Source of the DNA: Sphingobacteriaceae bacterium
GTDB taxonomy: Bacteria; Bacteroidota; Bacteroidia; Sphingobacteriales; Sphingobacteriaceae
Reading direction: 5' to 3'
DNA length: 64,000 nucleotides
NCBI GenBank assembly: GCA_029266635.1
Contig: JAQSWM010000009.1
Span: forward strand, 150,759-214,758
Shown: positions 7,315-16,102 of the stretch, piece after piece
How positions within the stretch are numbered: position 1 is the stretch's first letter
How the letters are laid out: every line of letters starts with the position of its first letter
Program-made: the position numbers and the translations under genes
The notes under the pieces: model-generated
The model's database searches: none
What the model saw: only the letters and a program-made list of their open reading frames with translations
What the model was told of the DNA's origin: nothing

Positions 7315-8588
7315 TAAAAACGGTCCAGCGCTTCTTCAATTTTAGAATAGACAAAGCTCAGTTCATCGTTGGTGATGCAATACGGCGGCAAAATGTAAAC
7401 GATGTTTCCAAGAGGTCGCAGGATTATCCCGGCGTCGAGAAAGAAGTTGTACAGCATATCGCGTAAGCCGGCGAAATAAGAAGTATCCTGATTTGTCTCC
7501 CACTCAAAAGCGATGATGGTTCCGGTTTGCCGCACGTCCCTAAGCTTCGGATGTCCGGCTATCTTCTCCCTGAAGGCTGCATGTTGCTCCGTTATCCGAT
7601 TGAGGTTGTTAAACGTTTCAGTGCTGAGCAACAGGTCCATACTGGCCAATGCCGCAGCACACGCCACAGGATTTGCCGTAAAAGAATGCCCGTGAAACAA
7701 GGTTTTCAGCTTATCATCCGAAAGGAACGCCTCATAAATTTCGTTTGTACAGGAAGTTGCGCCCAAAGCCATGGTGCCGCCGGTAATACCTTTTGAAAAA
7801 CACATAATATCCGGCTGTTGCTTCAAGTGATCGGAGGCAAACAGTTCGCCCGTGCGCCCGAAGCCGGTCATCACTTCATCGCAGATCGTTAAAATCCCGC
7901 TCTCTTTACAGCATCTGATCAGTTCATCCAGATAGTGCGCCTCATACATTAGCATGCCCCCGGAACCCAGGATCAGCGGCTCAAAAATGAAAGAAGAAAC
8001 CTGAGATTTGAGATTTGAGATCTGAGATTTGAGAGCCTGGATATTTTCAGCGTTAGGGAGGTCGATGTATTCCACGTCGAACAGCAGCTTTTCAAAGGGA
8101 GCAGTAAATGCGCTACGAGCGCTCACAGCCATGGCTCCAAAAGTATCGCCGTGGTAAGAATTTTTGAACGCGATGACCTTCGGCCGCTCTTCCCCCCTGT
8201 TGCTGAAAAACTGGAAGCACATTTTCAGAGCCACCTCCACGGCTGTGGAACCGTTATCGGAATAGAAAATCTTCTTCTGGTTTCCCGGAAGGATTTTCAG
8301 CAGCCTTTCGGCGAGTTCGACTGCGGTGGGATGAGTGAAGCCCGCGAAAATGGCGTGTTCAAGGGTTAACAATTGCTCGGCAACTTTCTTAGCGATGTAA
8401 GGATGCGAGTGTCCATGGATGTTTACCCACCAGGAAGAAATTGCATCTAAATACCGTGTTCCATCCTCGGCTATCAGATAAGCGCCCTCGCCCCGAACAA
8501 TCGGAATTGGCGGCTGAGCAAGCTTCATCTGTGTGTAGGGATGCCAGATTACTGCTTTATCCCGTTCTACTATATTTTGTTCTTCCAT
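7314..8588 (-). CDS. bioA: Adenosylmethionine-8-amino-7-oxononanoate aminotransferase
   Basis: This fold-type I PLP enzyme converts KAPA to DAPA with S-adenosylmethionine as amino donor in biotin synthesis. Seen in the 424-residue protein: WHPYTQMK near the start, SSWWVNIHGH for substrate binding, the DEVMTGFGRTG Asp (about 237) that holds the PLP ring nitrogen, and the PLP lysine in FSKGITGG (about 266). The start is the ATG at 8588, overlapping the Nudix gene by 19 bp. Residues about 185-199 (ALKSQISNLKSQVSS) are encoded by a TGAGATTTGAGA-type dispersed repeat inserted in frame; the family does not need this segment. The ferritin-like gene follows with a TAATG junction. Confidence 0.93.
   Translation of the reverse strand: MEEQNIVERDKAVIWHPYTQMKLAQPPIPIVRGEGAYLIAEDGTRYLDAISSWWVNIHGHSHPYIAKKVAEQLLTLEHAIFAGFTHPTAVELAERLLKILPGNQKKIFYSDNGSTAVEVALKMCFQFFSNRGEERPKVIAFKNSYHGDTFGAMAVSARSAFTAPFEKLLFDVEYIDLPNAENIQALKSQISNLKSQVSSFIFEPLILGSGGMLMYEAHYLDELIRCCKESGILTICDEVMTGFGRTGELFASDHLKQQPDIMCFSKGITGGTMALGATSCTNEIYEAFLSDDKLKTLFHGHSFTANPVACAAALASMDLLLSTETFNNLNRITEQHAAFREKIAGHPKLRDVRQTGTIIAFEWETNQDTSYFAGLRDMLYNFFLDAGIILRPLGNIVYILPPYCITNDELSFVYSKIEEALDRF
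8001..8034. repeat. TGAGATTTGAGA-type repeat inside bioA
   Basis: Plus strand CTGAGATTTGAGATTTGAGATCTGAGATTTGAG consists of about three degenerate copies of an 11-nt unit. It keeps the bioA frame and encodes LKSQISNLKSQ. The same unit recurs near 17.17, 62.45-62.55 and 63.64-63.73 kb. Confidence 0.6.
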
Positions 8589-9019
8589 TGCTGCTTTAAC
8601 ATTTCTACAACTTTTTGATCGGTGGGGAAGGTGGCGTCTTCGGCACAAAGTTCGGGTATCGCTTTCCACCTGAATGCCTGGAGCAAATCGCCCTCGCCAT
8701 CAAAGTCGAATATTTTTTCTTTGAAGTTTAGTTTAAGCGGATGTTTCGGCTTTACCAGATAATACACGCTGATGATCTGACTATCGTTGAACGCCGATTT
8801 CACGAAGAAGTCTGTGGTATAAAAATGCTCCAGCACATCAACTTCGGCATTGCATTCTTCCATAAACTCACGCTTCAGCCCATCTATCAAGCCTTCGCCA
8901 TATTCCAGTCCGCCGCCGGGAAACTTGCTAAAGCGGACGCCATGCTCCTGCTCATCGCTGATCAGAATCCGCCCATCCTCAATCAGCAAGCCGTAAACCC
9001 TCACATTAAACATGTACAT
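8570..9019 (-). CDS. NUDIX hydrolase
   Basis: The 149-residue protein contains a Nudix box at residues 36-58: G36-x5-E42-x7-R50-E51-F-x-E54-E55, with the later conserved Gly replaced by Asn57. Such enzymes cleave nucleoside diphosphates linked to another moiety; the particular substrate cannot be told. The Nudix box sits unusually early, as in short MutT-like proteins. The gene precedes bioA with a 19-bp overlap, so the two and the ferritin-like gene form one operon. The upstream minus-strand sequence carries TAATTTCG, one base from the -7 consensus. Confidence 0.85.
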   Translation of the reverse strand: MYMFNVRVYGLLIEDGRILISDEQEHGVRFSKFPGGGLEYGEGLIDGLKREFMEECNAEVDVLEHFYTTDFFVKSAFNDSQIISVYYLVKPKHPLKLNFKEKIFDFDGEGDLLQAFRWKAIPELCAEDATFPTDQKVVEMLKQQWKNKI

Positions 9020-9144
9020 ATTTGTTGTTTGATGGCGAAATTAAGTAACAAGAATTAAACCGGGGTATCTTTGAAAATGCGGCGGAGAAATGTAGTTTAG
9101 TATCTGTGTAGCATCCACGACAATACACAAGTAAATTAAATTAA

Positions 9145-9152
9145 TATTTTTG
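9145..9152 (+). promoter_or_regulatory. -7 promoter element for the TPR histidine kinase gene
   Basis: TATTTTTG fits TAnnTTTG, 41 nt before the ATG at 9194. Another match, TATCTTTG, lies at 9066-9073. No clear TTTG appears at the -33 spacing for either. Confidence 0.4.
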
Positions 9153-9193
9153 CTGCTCAACCACGAGGTACTTATCAGCTCTTTCCATTATTA

Positions 9194-11152
9194 ATGCCCG
9201 TTGCCCGACTGTTTCCTTTTCTACTGATCCTCTTTTTTTGCAATGTGAATGGAGCAGCATCAGCAGAAAACCCCGTCGAACAGCCAAAAACCATAGCTTA
9301 TTACGATAAGCTTGTTAGCCGTTACCGCTATTACAAACCCGATTCAGCCATATTCTTCGCTCAGAAAGGCATTGCGCTCGCCCAGAAACTGGGAGACCCG
9401 AATGGTTTAGCTGCCATGTACAATCAGTTAGGGATGATTGATGATAATCTTGGCAAATACGAGGAATCTACGCAGAAGTATTTACTGGCAAAGTCCATAT
9501 ATAGACGTGCCGACAACCGGAAAGGAGTGGCTACCGAAACCATCCGGCTTGGCGTGGTGCAGCTTAGAAAAGGAAATTATGATAAAGCAATCGGCTTCTT
9601 TCTGGAAGCTTTACGAATAAGCGAAAGGATTAAGGACAAGCCCGGACAGTTGGAGGCTTACGTTACCCTCGGGGAAGGCTATATGGGCCAGCATAAGTAC
9701 GACACGGCTCTCAAGTACTTAAACATTGCCGAAAAGCTTGATTCAACGCTGCCCCAATCTACCATATCGCTGAACCTGCTGAATAATCTTGGTATTGTTT
9801 ATCGGGAGAAGGGCGACTACCCAAAGGCAATTGCCTCTTTCCAAAAAGGTATCCACGAAAGCGACAAGCCCCAATTTCAGGGGCATTTTATTACGCTTAC
9901 AAACAATCTTGCTACCGTTTATGCCCGACAAGGGCTAAAGCAAAAATCCATAGCACTTCAAAAAGCAGCTCTGGCAAAAGCCCGGGAAATAAAAAACTAT
10001 CTCAGGGAGCTCCAAACACTAAACGGCCTTGCTTACACGTACGGCAAAAGTGATCCGGCAAACGCATTGATCTATTTAAACCAGGCTTATCAATTAGCTA
10101 AAGACAACAAAGCCTATAAAGAACAGGTGGGAATCCTTGATAATATCGCCAGGATGTACAAAGCTCAGAACCGCTTTGAAGAAGCCTTCCAAGCCAAAGA
10201 CCAGCAATATGCCCTCGCCGACAGCTTCTTTTACGACGAAATGTCTAAGCAAATTGCCAGCCTGCAAGCCGAGTATCAGCTAAGCAAGTCGAAGGTTAAG
10301 ATTGAGCAGCTTAAAAACATCAACACCCGGCAGCAATTCAAAAACAACATCATTCTTGCCGCCACAATTGCGACTGGAATCTTACTGCTGATCTTTGCAT
10401 TTTATTACTATAAAACAAGGAAACTGAACATTCTGTTAAACAATGCCAACAACAAGCTACAGGATGAAAACACTATAAAAGACAAGCTCTTTTCTGTGCT
10501 TGCACACGATCTGCGCTCTCCCCTTGCTTCTATCATCAACCTGCTTGCGCTGATAGACGATGATGAGTTTAACCAGGCAGAACGCAAAATACTGTTCGAG
10601 AAATTATCCGCTACCAGCCATGCCTCGCTCGACACCCTGGACTCATTGCTCAAATGGGGCGAAACGCAGTTGAAAGGCGTCCGACTGCAGCCCATTGAGT
10701 TTAAACCAAGGGAAATAACAGAACGAAATATTGCACTTCTTACCGCAAATGCAGAGGCAAAATCTTTGCGGGTAAGCAATCTGATTCCTGAAAACGCTAC
10801 CGTTGTGGCAGACCCGGATCACTACGATTTCATCATCCGAAACCTGCTTTCTAATGCTATCAAATTCACCCCGGATGAAGGCTCAATTACCATCAGCGCC
10901 CGCAGCAGTTCAGAAACAGGTGACGTAATTTTTGCTGTAAAAGACAGTGGCGTGGGCATTGCTCAGGACAGGCTGGAGAGCATTTTCACCATCGGAAATG
11001 TGAGCACAAAAGGTACCAACAACGAAAAGGGCACGAGCATTGGGCTCGCAATTTGTAAAGAATTTGTAGAAGCGAATGGGGGCACCATTACAGCGAGAAG
11101 CGAATCTGGAAAAGGATCAGAGTTCAGCTTTTCGTTAAAGGGCAGTATCTAG
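9194..11152 (+). CDS. TPR-containing membrane sensor histidine kinase
   Basis: The 652-residue protein has a signal peptide (1-24), a periplasmic array of tetratricopeptide repeats (about 30-340; repeats with YNQLGMIDDNLGKYEES and LNNLGIVYREKGDY), one membrane segment (about 385-406), a short coiled coil, and a cytoplasmic kinase. The phospho-acceptor is His438 in LAHDLRSPL; the ATP-binding domain has RNLLSNAIKFTP and the later GVGI and GTSIGLAI glycine boxes. It should sense a periplasmic signal through the TPRs. No response regulator lies beside it, so it is an orphan kinase here. Its stop codon shares the CTAG at 11149-11152 with the convergent YciI gene. Confidence 0.9.
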   Translation: MPVARLFPFLLILFFCNVNGAASAENPVEQPKTIAYYDKLVSRYRYYKPDSAIFFAQKGIALAQKLGDPNGLAAMYNQLGMIDDNLGKYEESTQKYLLAKSIYRRADNRKGVATETIRLGVVQLRKGNYDKAIGFFLEALRISERIKDKPGQLEAYVTLGEGYMGQHKYDTALKYLNIAEKLDSTLPQSTISLNLLNNLGIVYREKGDYPKAIASFQKGIHESDKPQFQGHFITLTNNLATVYARQGLKQKSIALQKAALAKAREIKNYLRELQTLNGLAYTYGKSDPANALIYLNQAYQLAKDNKAYKEQVGILDNIARMYKAQNRFEEAFQAKDQQYALADSFFYDEMSKQIASLQAEYQLSKSKVKIEQLKNINTRQQFKNNIILAATIATGILLLIFAFYYYKTRKLNILLNNANNKLQDENTIKDKLFSVLAHDLRSPLASIINLLALIDDDEFNQAERKILFEKLSATSHASLDTLDSLLKWGETQLKGVRLQPIEFKPREITERNIALLTANAEAKSLRVSNLIPENATVVADPDHYDFIIRNLLSNAIKFTPDEGSITISARSSSETGDVIFAVKDSGVGIAQDRLESIFTIGNVSTKGTNNEKGTSIGLAICKEFVEANGGTITARSESGKGSEFSFSLKGSI

Positions 11153-11451
11153 TGCGTAGTTGACGGTACCATCGCCATCATCCGATAATATTCGTAGGCG
11201 TTTATCTTAATCGCGGGATCAGCAGAGATAAGTGCTTTTACTTGTTCTTCGCTGTCAACAGCCAAAATGCCGAAGCCATAAGCCCCGTTAGGGTCGAGCA
11301 CAGGGCCAATTGCAACTACAATTCCCTGATCAAGATATTGCTGCCAGTAAATAATGTGCTCCTGCATAATTACTTTTTCATTATCCGTCATATCATGAGC
11401 GAATGTCGGGCGTGAAGGCACCAGCTTGATAGCGTAATATTGCTTTTCCAT
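11149..11451 (-). CDS. YciI-like domain protein
   Basis: This is a 100-residue protein of the YCII/dimeric alpha-beta barrel type, with MEKQYYAIKLVPSRP at the start, HIIYWQQYLDQGIVVAIGPV and YGFGILAVDS strands, and a PAIKINAYEYY end. YciI proteins carry a conserved His/Asp pair of unproven catalytic role. The ATG at 11451 follows the stop of the cation-efflux gene by one base, so it is very likely in the same operon. An in-frame TTG at 11460 would overlap that gene and is not preferred. It is convergent with the histidine kinase, sharing four bases. Confidence 0.75.
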   Translation of the reverse strand: MEKQYYAIKLVPSRPTFAHDMTDNEKVIMQEHIIYWQQYLDQGIVVAIGPVLDPNGAYGFGILAVDSEEQVKALISADPAIKINAYEYYRMMAMVPSTTH

Positions 11452-11452
11452 A

Positions 11453-12427
11453 TTATTCAAAGTGTTTTTGATTCCGGGTCACGTTTTCCATGTTCCAGAC
11501 AATGTCGGTATTTTTTTCATGGCTGCGCACCGGGCAATCTTTCATCCGGCAGTAATGGCAGCATTGCGGCAGGCAGGGATCAGCGTGGATAAAGAACTCT
11601 GTTCGCACCTCGCTCTTGGCGTTCATCAGCGTGTCAATCTTTGAGATTTCTTCATGAACATGGTTGAGGTCGAAATAATATGGCAGCGTAACGTGGCAGT
11701 CAATGTGCAACTCGTGGCCGTATTGCTGAGTGCGCAGGTTGTGAATGTCGATCCACGGATCTCTCCTGTTGTCGTTCAGAATAGATATTACTTTTCCCAC
11801 CTTCACAAAGTCAGACTCATCCATCAGCCCGGCAACTGATTTCCTTACCAGCTTGTATCCGTTAAAAACGATGTAGAATCCGAGCGCTATCGAAAGCACG
11901 CTGTCCAGATACCAGATTCCTGTAAAGTAAATCAGCATCAAACCCACGACCAACCCGGCGCTACTGTAAGCATCCGTTTTCAGGTGCTTTCCATCCGCGT
12001 AAAGCGTGATAGAATTGTACTTCTTGCTTGAATTGACCAGATACTGCCCCATCACAAAATTGATTACTCCCGTGATGGCGATGATTATAGAACCATCGAA
12101 CAAAGAACTTATCTGCTGAGGGTTAAAGAGGTTATAAATCGACTTTAAACCTATGAGAACTCCCGCAATCATGATCAGGATGCCCTCCACAAACATGGAG
12201 AAAAACTCAACCTTCCCGTGTCCGTAAGGATGGTTTATATCCCGCGGCTGCGATGAAAGATAGATGCTATAAAAGGCAAAGGCGCTTGCCAGCACATTTA
12301 CGATACTTTCGGCAGCATCGGTCAGAATTGCATTAGATCCTGTGATTAAATAGGCCGCAAACTTCCCCAGCATTAGCAATGCGCTAATGACAAGGGCTAA
12401 GAGGATGATCTTTTTTTGCGATTGCAA
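11453..12427 (-). CDS. Cation diffusion facilitator (divalent metal efflux)
   Basis: The 324-residue protein has six predicted membrane helices (about 6-195) and a cytoplasmic C-terminal domain. Metal-site signatures are visible: TDAAESIVN in helix 2, HPYGHGKVEF before helix 3, and ADGKHLKTDAYSS in helix 5. These fit the FieF/YiiP type H+/metal antiporters for Zn, Fe or Cd. The C-terminus has an extra Cys/His cluster (DPCLPQCCHYCRMKDC), a likely additional metal-binding site. The start is a TTG at 12427, since no ATG or GTG occurs between the in-frame upstream stop and the first helix. Confidence 0.85.
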   Translation of the reverse strand: MQSQKKIILLALVISALLMLGKFAAYLITGSNAILTDAAESIVNVLASAFAFYSIYLSSQPRDINHPYGHGKVEFFSMFVEGILIMIAGVLIGLKSIYNLFNPQQISSLFDGSIIIAITGVINFVMGQYLVNSSKKYNSITLYADGKHLKTDAYSSAGLVVGLMLIYFTGIWYLDSVLSIALGFYIVFNGYKLVRKSVAGLMDESDFVKVGKVISILNDNRRDPWIDIHNLRTQQYGHELHIDCHVTLPYYFDLNHVHEEISKIDTLMNAKSEVRTEFFIHADPCLPQCCHYCRMKDCPVRSHEKNTDIVWNMENVTRNQKHFE

Positions 12428-12523
12428 TTGCTGATTTTTTGAACCGCTAAATTAAGACGGCAGATGTTGATTAAAGACTGATATTTAAGATAAAAATTGT
12501 AGCCGCTAATTGTTTCAGGTTTA

Positions 12524-12531
12524 TATCTTTG
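12524..12531 (+). promoter_or_regulatory. -7 promoter element for the aminotransferase gene
   Basis: TATCTTTG is an exact TAnnTTTG match, 16 nt before the ATG at 12548. The expected leader is about 10-12 nt. Confidence 0.5.
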
Positions 12532-12547
12532 CCTTTTTATAAGAATT

Positions 12548-13768
12548 ATGGCAGTTTTATCAGAAAGAATCAATAATTTATCAGAATCCGCTACTATAAA
12601 AATGGCAAAGCTCGGCCGTGAGCTGGCTGCAAAAGGTGTGGATGTGATCAGCTTAAGTTTAGGCGAAACTGATTTTTACACTCCAGACTTTGTAAAGCAG
12701 GCGGCGAAGGATGCCATCGATCAAAATTACTCGTATTACACTCCTGTAGCCGGATATCCTGAGTTGAGAAAAGCCATCGCTGCCAAGCTTAAACGCGAAA
12801 ATAATCTCGATTATACTTTCGATCAGGTAGTCGTTTCTACGGGAGCTAAGCAATCTTTAGCTAACGCGATCATGTGCTTGATCAATCCGGGAGATGAAGT
12901 AATCATCCCTACGCCATATTGGGTTTCGTATTCTGAACTGGTAAAGCTTGCTGAAGGCGAATCGGTTTTCATCAACGCCACCATAGAGACGGATTTTAAG
13001 ATCACTCCTGAGGAACTCGAAGCTGCCATCACACCAAAAAGCAAGCTGTTCATGTTCTCATCGCCAAACAACCCTACGGGCTCTGTTTACACCCGCGATG
13101 AGCTTGCCGCTTTGGTAAAAGTTTTTGAAAAACACCCTGAAATCTACATCATCTCTGACGAGATTTACGAGCATATCAACTTCCTCGACAAGCACGTTTC
13201 TATTGCTGAATTTGAGAGCGTAAAAGACCGTGTAATCATCATCAATGGCTTGTCTAAAGCTTACGCGATGACAGGCTGGCGCATTGGCTATTCAGTTAGC
13301 AACAAGGAAATTGCTGCTGCCTGCGATAAATTGCAGAGCCAGATCACCTCAGGCACCTGCTCCATCACTCAACGTGCAGGTATTGCCGCTTACGAAGGCG
13401 GATTGGAAACTATCAAAGAAATGCGTGAAGTGTTCCAGTGCCGCAGAGACCTTGTTTATGGTTTGCTGAAAGACATTCCCGGTGTGAAAGTCAATCTTCC
13501 CGGCGGTGCATTCTATTTCTTCCCTGATGTGAGTTCTTTCTTCGGAAAAACCAGCGAAGATGGCGAATTAATCAAAGATGCCGATGACTTGGCTTTATAC
13601 ATCTTGAATAAAGGCCATGTGGCTGTGGTAAGCGGAGATGCGTTTGGCGATCCAAATTCTATCCGTATTTCTTACGCTGCTGCCGATGAGAAATTGGTTG
13701 AAGCCTGCAAGCGGATACGGTTTGCTCTTGAAGGTTTGAAAGATGCAAAACCTGTTTCAGCAGTTTAA
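12548..13768 (+). CDS. Class I/II aminotransferase, aspartate aminotransferase type
   Basis: The 406-residue PLP enzyme has SLSLGETDFYTP near the N-terminus, the SSPNNPTGS loop (171-179), SDEIYEHI (203-210) and the PLP lysine Lys237 in NGLSKAYAMTGWRIGY. These are the marks of the Ib subgroup aspartate/prephenate aminotransferases, which move the amino group between aspartate and 2-oxoglutarate. Whether it also uses prephenate cannot be settled. The next gene, the heptose kinase, begins inside its last codons (26-bp overlap). Confidence 0.88.
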   Translation: MAVLSERINNLSESATIKMAKLGRELAAKGVDVISLSLGETDFYTPDFVKQAAKDAIDQNYSYYTPVAGYPELRKAIAAKLKRENNLDYTFDQVVVSTGAKQSLANAIMCLINPGDEVIIPTPYWVSYSELVKLAEGESVFINATIETDFKITPEELEAAITPKSKLFMFSSPNNPTGSVYTRDELAALVKVFEKHPEIYIISDEIYEHINFLDKHVSIAEFESVKDRVIIINGLSKAYAMTGWRIGYSVSNKEIAAACDKLQSQITSGTCSITQRAGIAAYEGGLETIKEMREVFQCRRDLVYGLLKDIPGVKVNLPGGAFYFFPDVSSFFGKTSEDGELIKDADDLALYILNKGHVAVVSGDAFGDPNSIRISYAAADEKLVEACKRIRFALEGLKDAKPVSAV

Positions 13769-14717
13769 TAGCCTAACAGTTCTAATTATCGGAGATGTAA
13801 TGCTCGATGCCTACCTGTGGGGCAAAGTCGAGCGCATTTCGCCTGAAGCGCCGGTGCCTGTAGTTACGGTCCGGAAGAAGGAAAGCAGGCTTGGCGGGGC
13901 TGCAAACGTTGCCCTGAATATCATGGCACTGGGCGCAAAGCCGATTATCTGTTCTGCCATAGGCGATGACAAAGAGGGCGACGAATTCCTCGAGATCATC
14001 CAAAAACACAATTTCACGAGCGAGAGGATCATACGAATTTCGGGAAGGCCAACAACCGTAAAGTCCAGAGTTATTGCCCACAACCAGCACGTTGTCCGGA
14101 TTGATTCTGAAACGGATAAGCCTTTAAAGGAAGCTGATACAGCAGTTTTGCTTGGGAAAATAAAGGAGCTTATTTCGGATCAAACTATAGACTGTATTCT
14201 GTTTGAAGATTACGATAAAGGAGTGATCACGCCCTCGTTAATTCAGGAAGTGGTGGAACTGGCTAATCAGAAAAACATCATCACGGTAGTTGACCCCAAA
14301 AAGCGAAATTTCCTGGAGTACAAGAACGTCACTTTATTTAAGCCTAATCTTAAAGAGCTGAAAGAAGGATTGAAAGTTAACCCGGATCAAAAAGATAAGA
14401 GCCAGCTTGACGAAGCTGTGAACAAGTTACGAGAAGTGCTGCAAGCAAAGCAGGTGATGGTAACATTATCGGAAGATGGCGTTTACATTAATTCCGACAA
14501 CGGAGAAAAGGTTATACCCGCCCACGTCCGTACTATTGCCGATGTCTCGGGTGCCGGGGATACGGTAATCGCAACTGCTGCACTCTGCCTTGCTGCCGGG
14601 CTCGACGAATTTAAAACTGCGGAGATCTCCAATCTGGCGGGCGGACTGGTATGTGAGCACGTGGGAGCTGTTCCTATTGATAAGCAGCAATTACTGGAAG
14701 AAGCAATGAAGTTGTAA
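13743..14717 (+). CDS. D-glycero-beta-D-manno-heptose-7-phosphate kinase (PfkB family)
   Basis: The 324-residue protein is a PfkB/ribokinase-type sugar kinase. Signature 1 is the GGAANVALNIMALG run near residue 55, and signature 2 is DVSGAGDTVIATAAL near 265 with the catalytic Asp. The N-terminal LIIGDVMLDAYLWGKVERISPEAPVP is characteristic of the kinase half of HldE/RfaE. The nucleotidyltransferase half is absent, so this is the single-domain form (RfaE1 type), and the adenylyltransferase should be encoded elsewhere. It makes heptose 1,7-bisphosphate for the LPS core. Its start overlaps the aminotransferase gene by 26 bp. Confidence 0.87.
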   Translation: MQNLFQQFNSLTVLIIGDVMLDAYLWGKVERISPEAPVPVVTVRKKESRLGGAANVALNIMALGAKPIICSAIGDDKEGDEFLEIIQKHNFTSERIIRISGRPTTVKSRVIAHNQHVVRIDSETDKPLKEADTAVLLGKIKELISDQTIDCILFEDYDKGVITPSLIQEVVELANQKNIITVVDPKKRNFLEYKNVTLFKPNLKELKEGLKVNPDQKDKSQLDEAVNKLREVLQAKQVMVTLSEDGVYINSDNGEKVIPAHVRTIADVSGAGDTVIATAALCLAAGLDEFKTAEISNLAGGLVCEHVGAVPIDKQQLLEEAMKL

Positions 14718-14720
14718 TCT

Positions 14721-15968
14721 CTACTTGCTCCTTATCGCCTCCACAGGATCCAACCGCGATGCCATAAACGCCGGTATAATCCCCGACAACAATCCAATCA
14801 CGGTCGATATCACGAAAGTCAATATCACCTTGCCGAAATCCACGACTATGTTCAAATCGCCGAACGTTGTAGCCAAATAGGCCAGCAGGTAAACTATTCC
14901 GAGCCCGACGACCCCACCCATCAGGCACAACACCACAGATTCAATCAGAAACTGGAGCAAAATAAAGTAATTCTTAGCTCCAAGCGACTTTTGAATCCCA
15001 ATGATGTTTGTTCTCTCTTTCACAGAAACGAACATGATATTCGCGATTCCAAAGCCGCCCACCAGGATTGAGAAAATCCCGATAAACCCTCCCGCAAAGT
15101 TTATGATGCCGAACATTGAGTCCAGTTGAGCGGTGAGAATTGTGGATTTATTCAGCGCAAAATCATCTTCCTGCCTTGGGCTCAGGCGGTGGATTGATCG
15201 CATAACTCCCCGCAACTCGCTCTCAAGCTCATTGATGGAAATATTATCTCTCCCTTTTACAGTAATCTGCGGTCCGTAGCGGTCATCCTCAACGTCTATG
15301 ATATTTCTGGTGAAGTTTAGTGGCAACAGAATTGTTTTGTCCGAAGACACACCCAGCAGGTCCTCCCCTTCTTTCGCGAATACGCCAATCACGGTAACCT
15401 TTCGCCCCAAAACATTAATAACTTTTCCAATTGGGCTACCCGAGGGAAAAAGCCCGTCGGCTATGTCTGTTCCGATAAGTGCCACAGGGCTGCCCGCCTT
15501 TGATTCAGAGTCTGTAAAATATCGGCCTTCGGCAAAATCAAAGATTCTGGTTTTATAATAATCGTGTGATGCTGCCGACAGTTGCGCCCCTTCTACACTA
15601 TTGCTTTTGTATTTGATAAGCCGATTACCGATCCCTATCTCGTAAGCCATGCCCTCGGCTCCTTCCACCCTATCCGCAAGTTTATTATAATCGCGAATGC
15701 TTGGGTTCGGACGGCTCAGGTATTTCCACCAGGGATAATCGCCACCAAAAGCCCACGGCCATTTCTGGATGTAAATGGTATTGCTACCCAGCTTCTCTAC
15801 GCTGCTCTGAAGGTTGTTACGCAACGTATCTACCGCCGAAAAAACGCCTATGATGGTCATAATACCAATGGTAATGCCCAAAAGCGAAAGAAAAGTGCGG
15901 AGTTTGTTTTGCCTTAGTGCGGCAAACGCGAAGTTGAAGCTTTCTCCAAGCAGTTTGAAAAACATCAT
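14721..15968 (-). CDS. MacB/FtsX-type ABC transporter permease
   Basis: The 415-residue protein has one N-terminal membrane helix (about 20-45, LRTFLSLLGITIGIMTIIGVF), a large periplasmic MacB core domain (about 50-280), and three C-terminal helices (about 290-400) forming the FtsX domain, closing with ASRLDPVEAIRSK. Such permeases work with a LolD/MacB-type ATPase in lipoprotein release or export of peptides and drugs. The ATPase is not adjacent; the one at 19.2 kb is a candidate partner, by inference only. The start is Met-Met at 15968; a -7 box lies 13 nt upstream. It converges with the heptose kinase gene. Confidence 0.85.
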   Translation of the reverse strand: MMFFKLLGESFNFAFAALRQNKLRTFLSLLGITIGIMTIIGVFSAVDTLRNNLQSSVEKLGSNTIYIQKWPWAFGGDYPWWKYLSRPNPSIRDYNKLADRVEGAEGMAYEIGIGNRLIKYKSNSVEGAQLSAASHDYYKTRIFDFAEGRYFTDSESKAGSPVALIGTDIADGLFPSGSPIGKVINVLGRKVTVIGVFAKEGEDLLGVSSDKTILLPLNFTRNIIDVEDDRYGPQITVKGRDNISINELESELRGVMRSIHRLSPRQEDDFALNKSTILTAQLDSMFGIINFAGGFIGIFSILVGGFGIANIMFVSVKERTNIIGIQKSLGAKNYFILLQFLIESVVLCLMGGVVGLGIVYLLAYLATTFGDLNIVVDFGKVILTFVISTVIGLLSGIIPAFMASRLDPVEAIRSK

Positions 15969-15981
15969 ATGGCTGTTAGAG

Positions 15982-15989
15982 CAAAAGTA
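15982..15989 (-). promoter_or_regulatory. -7 promoter element for the ABC permease gene
   Basis: Read on the minus strand this is TACTTTTG, an exact TAnnTTTG match ending 13 nt before the start codon at 15968. Confidence 0.45.
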
Positions 15990-16069
15990 GTCAAAAACGT
16001 TACAGCATCTCCCACATCATTTGCCGAAGCAAACCAGCTTACCCATTCATTTATAAAGATTTATTTTTC

Positions 16070-16077
16070 TAACTTTG
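16070..16077 (+). promoter_or_regulatory. -7 promoter element for queA
   Basis: TAACTTTG is an exact TAnnTTTG match 25 nt before the queA ATG at 16103. No preQ1-type riboswitch structure was recognised in the short leader. Confidence 0.5.
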
Positions 16078-16102
16078 CGCCCTGAAATTTACATAAACTC
16101 AT

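Noticed and set aside
10408..10779. 123-codon minus-strand ORF in the histidine kinase gene
   Set aside because: It is antisense to the HisKA domain, Ser/Arg-rich, with no family resemblance; a shadow of the kinase frame.
15969..16102. preQ1 riboswitch ahead of queA
   Set aside because: The spacer has only a -7 box and a leader of about 20 nt, too short for the preQ1 aptamer plus expression platform.
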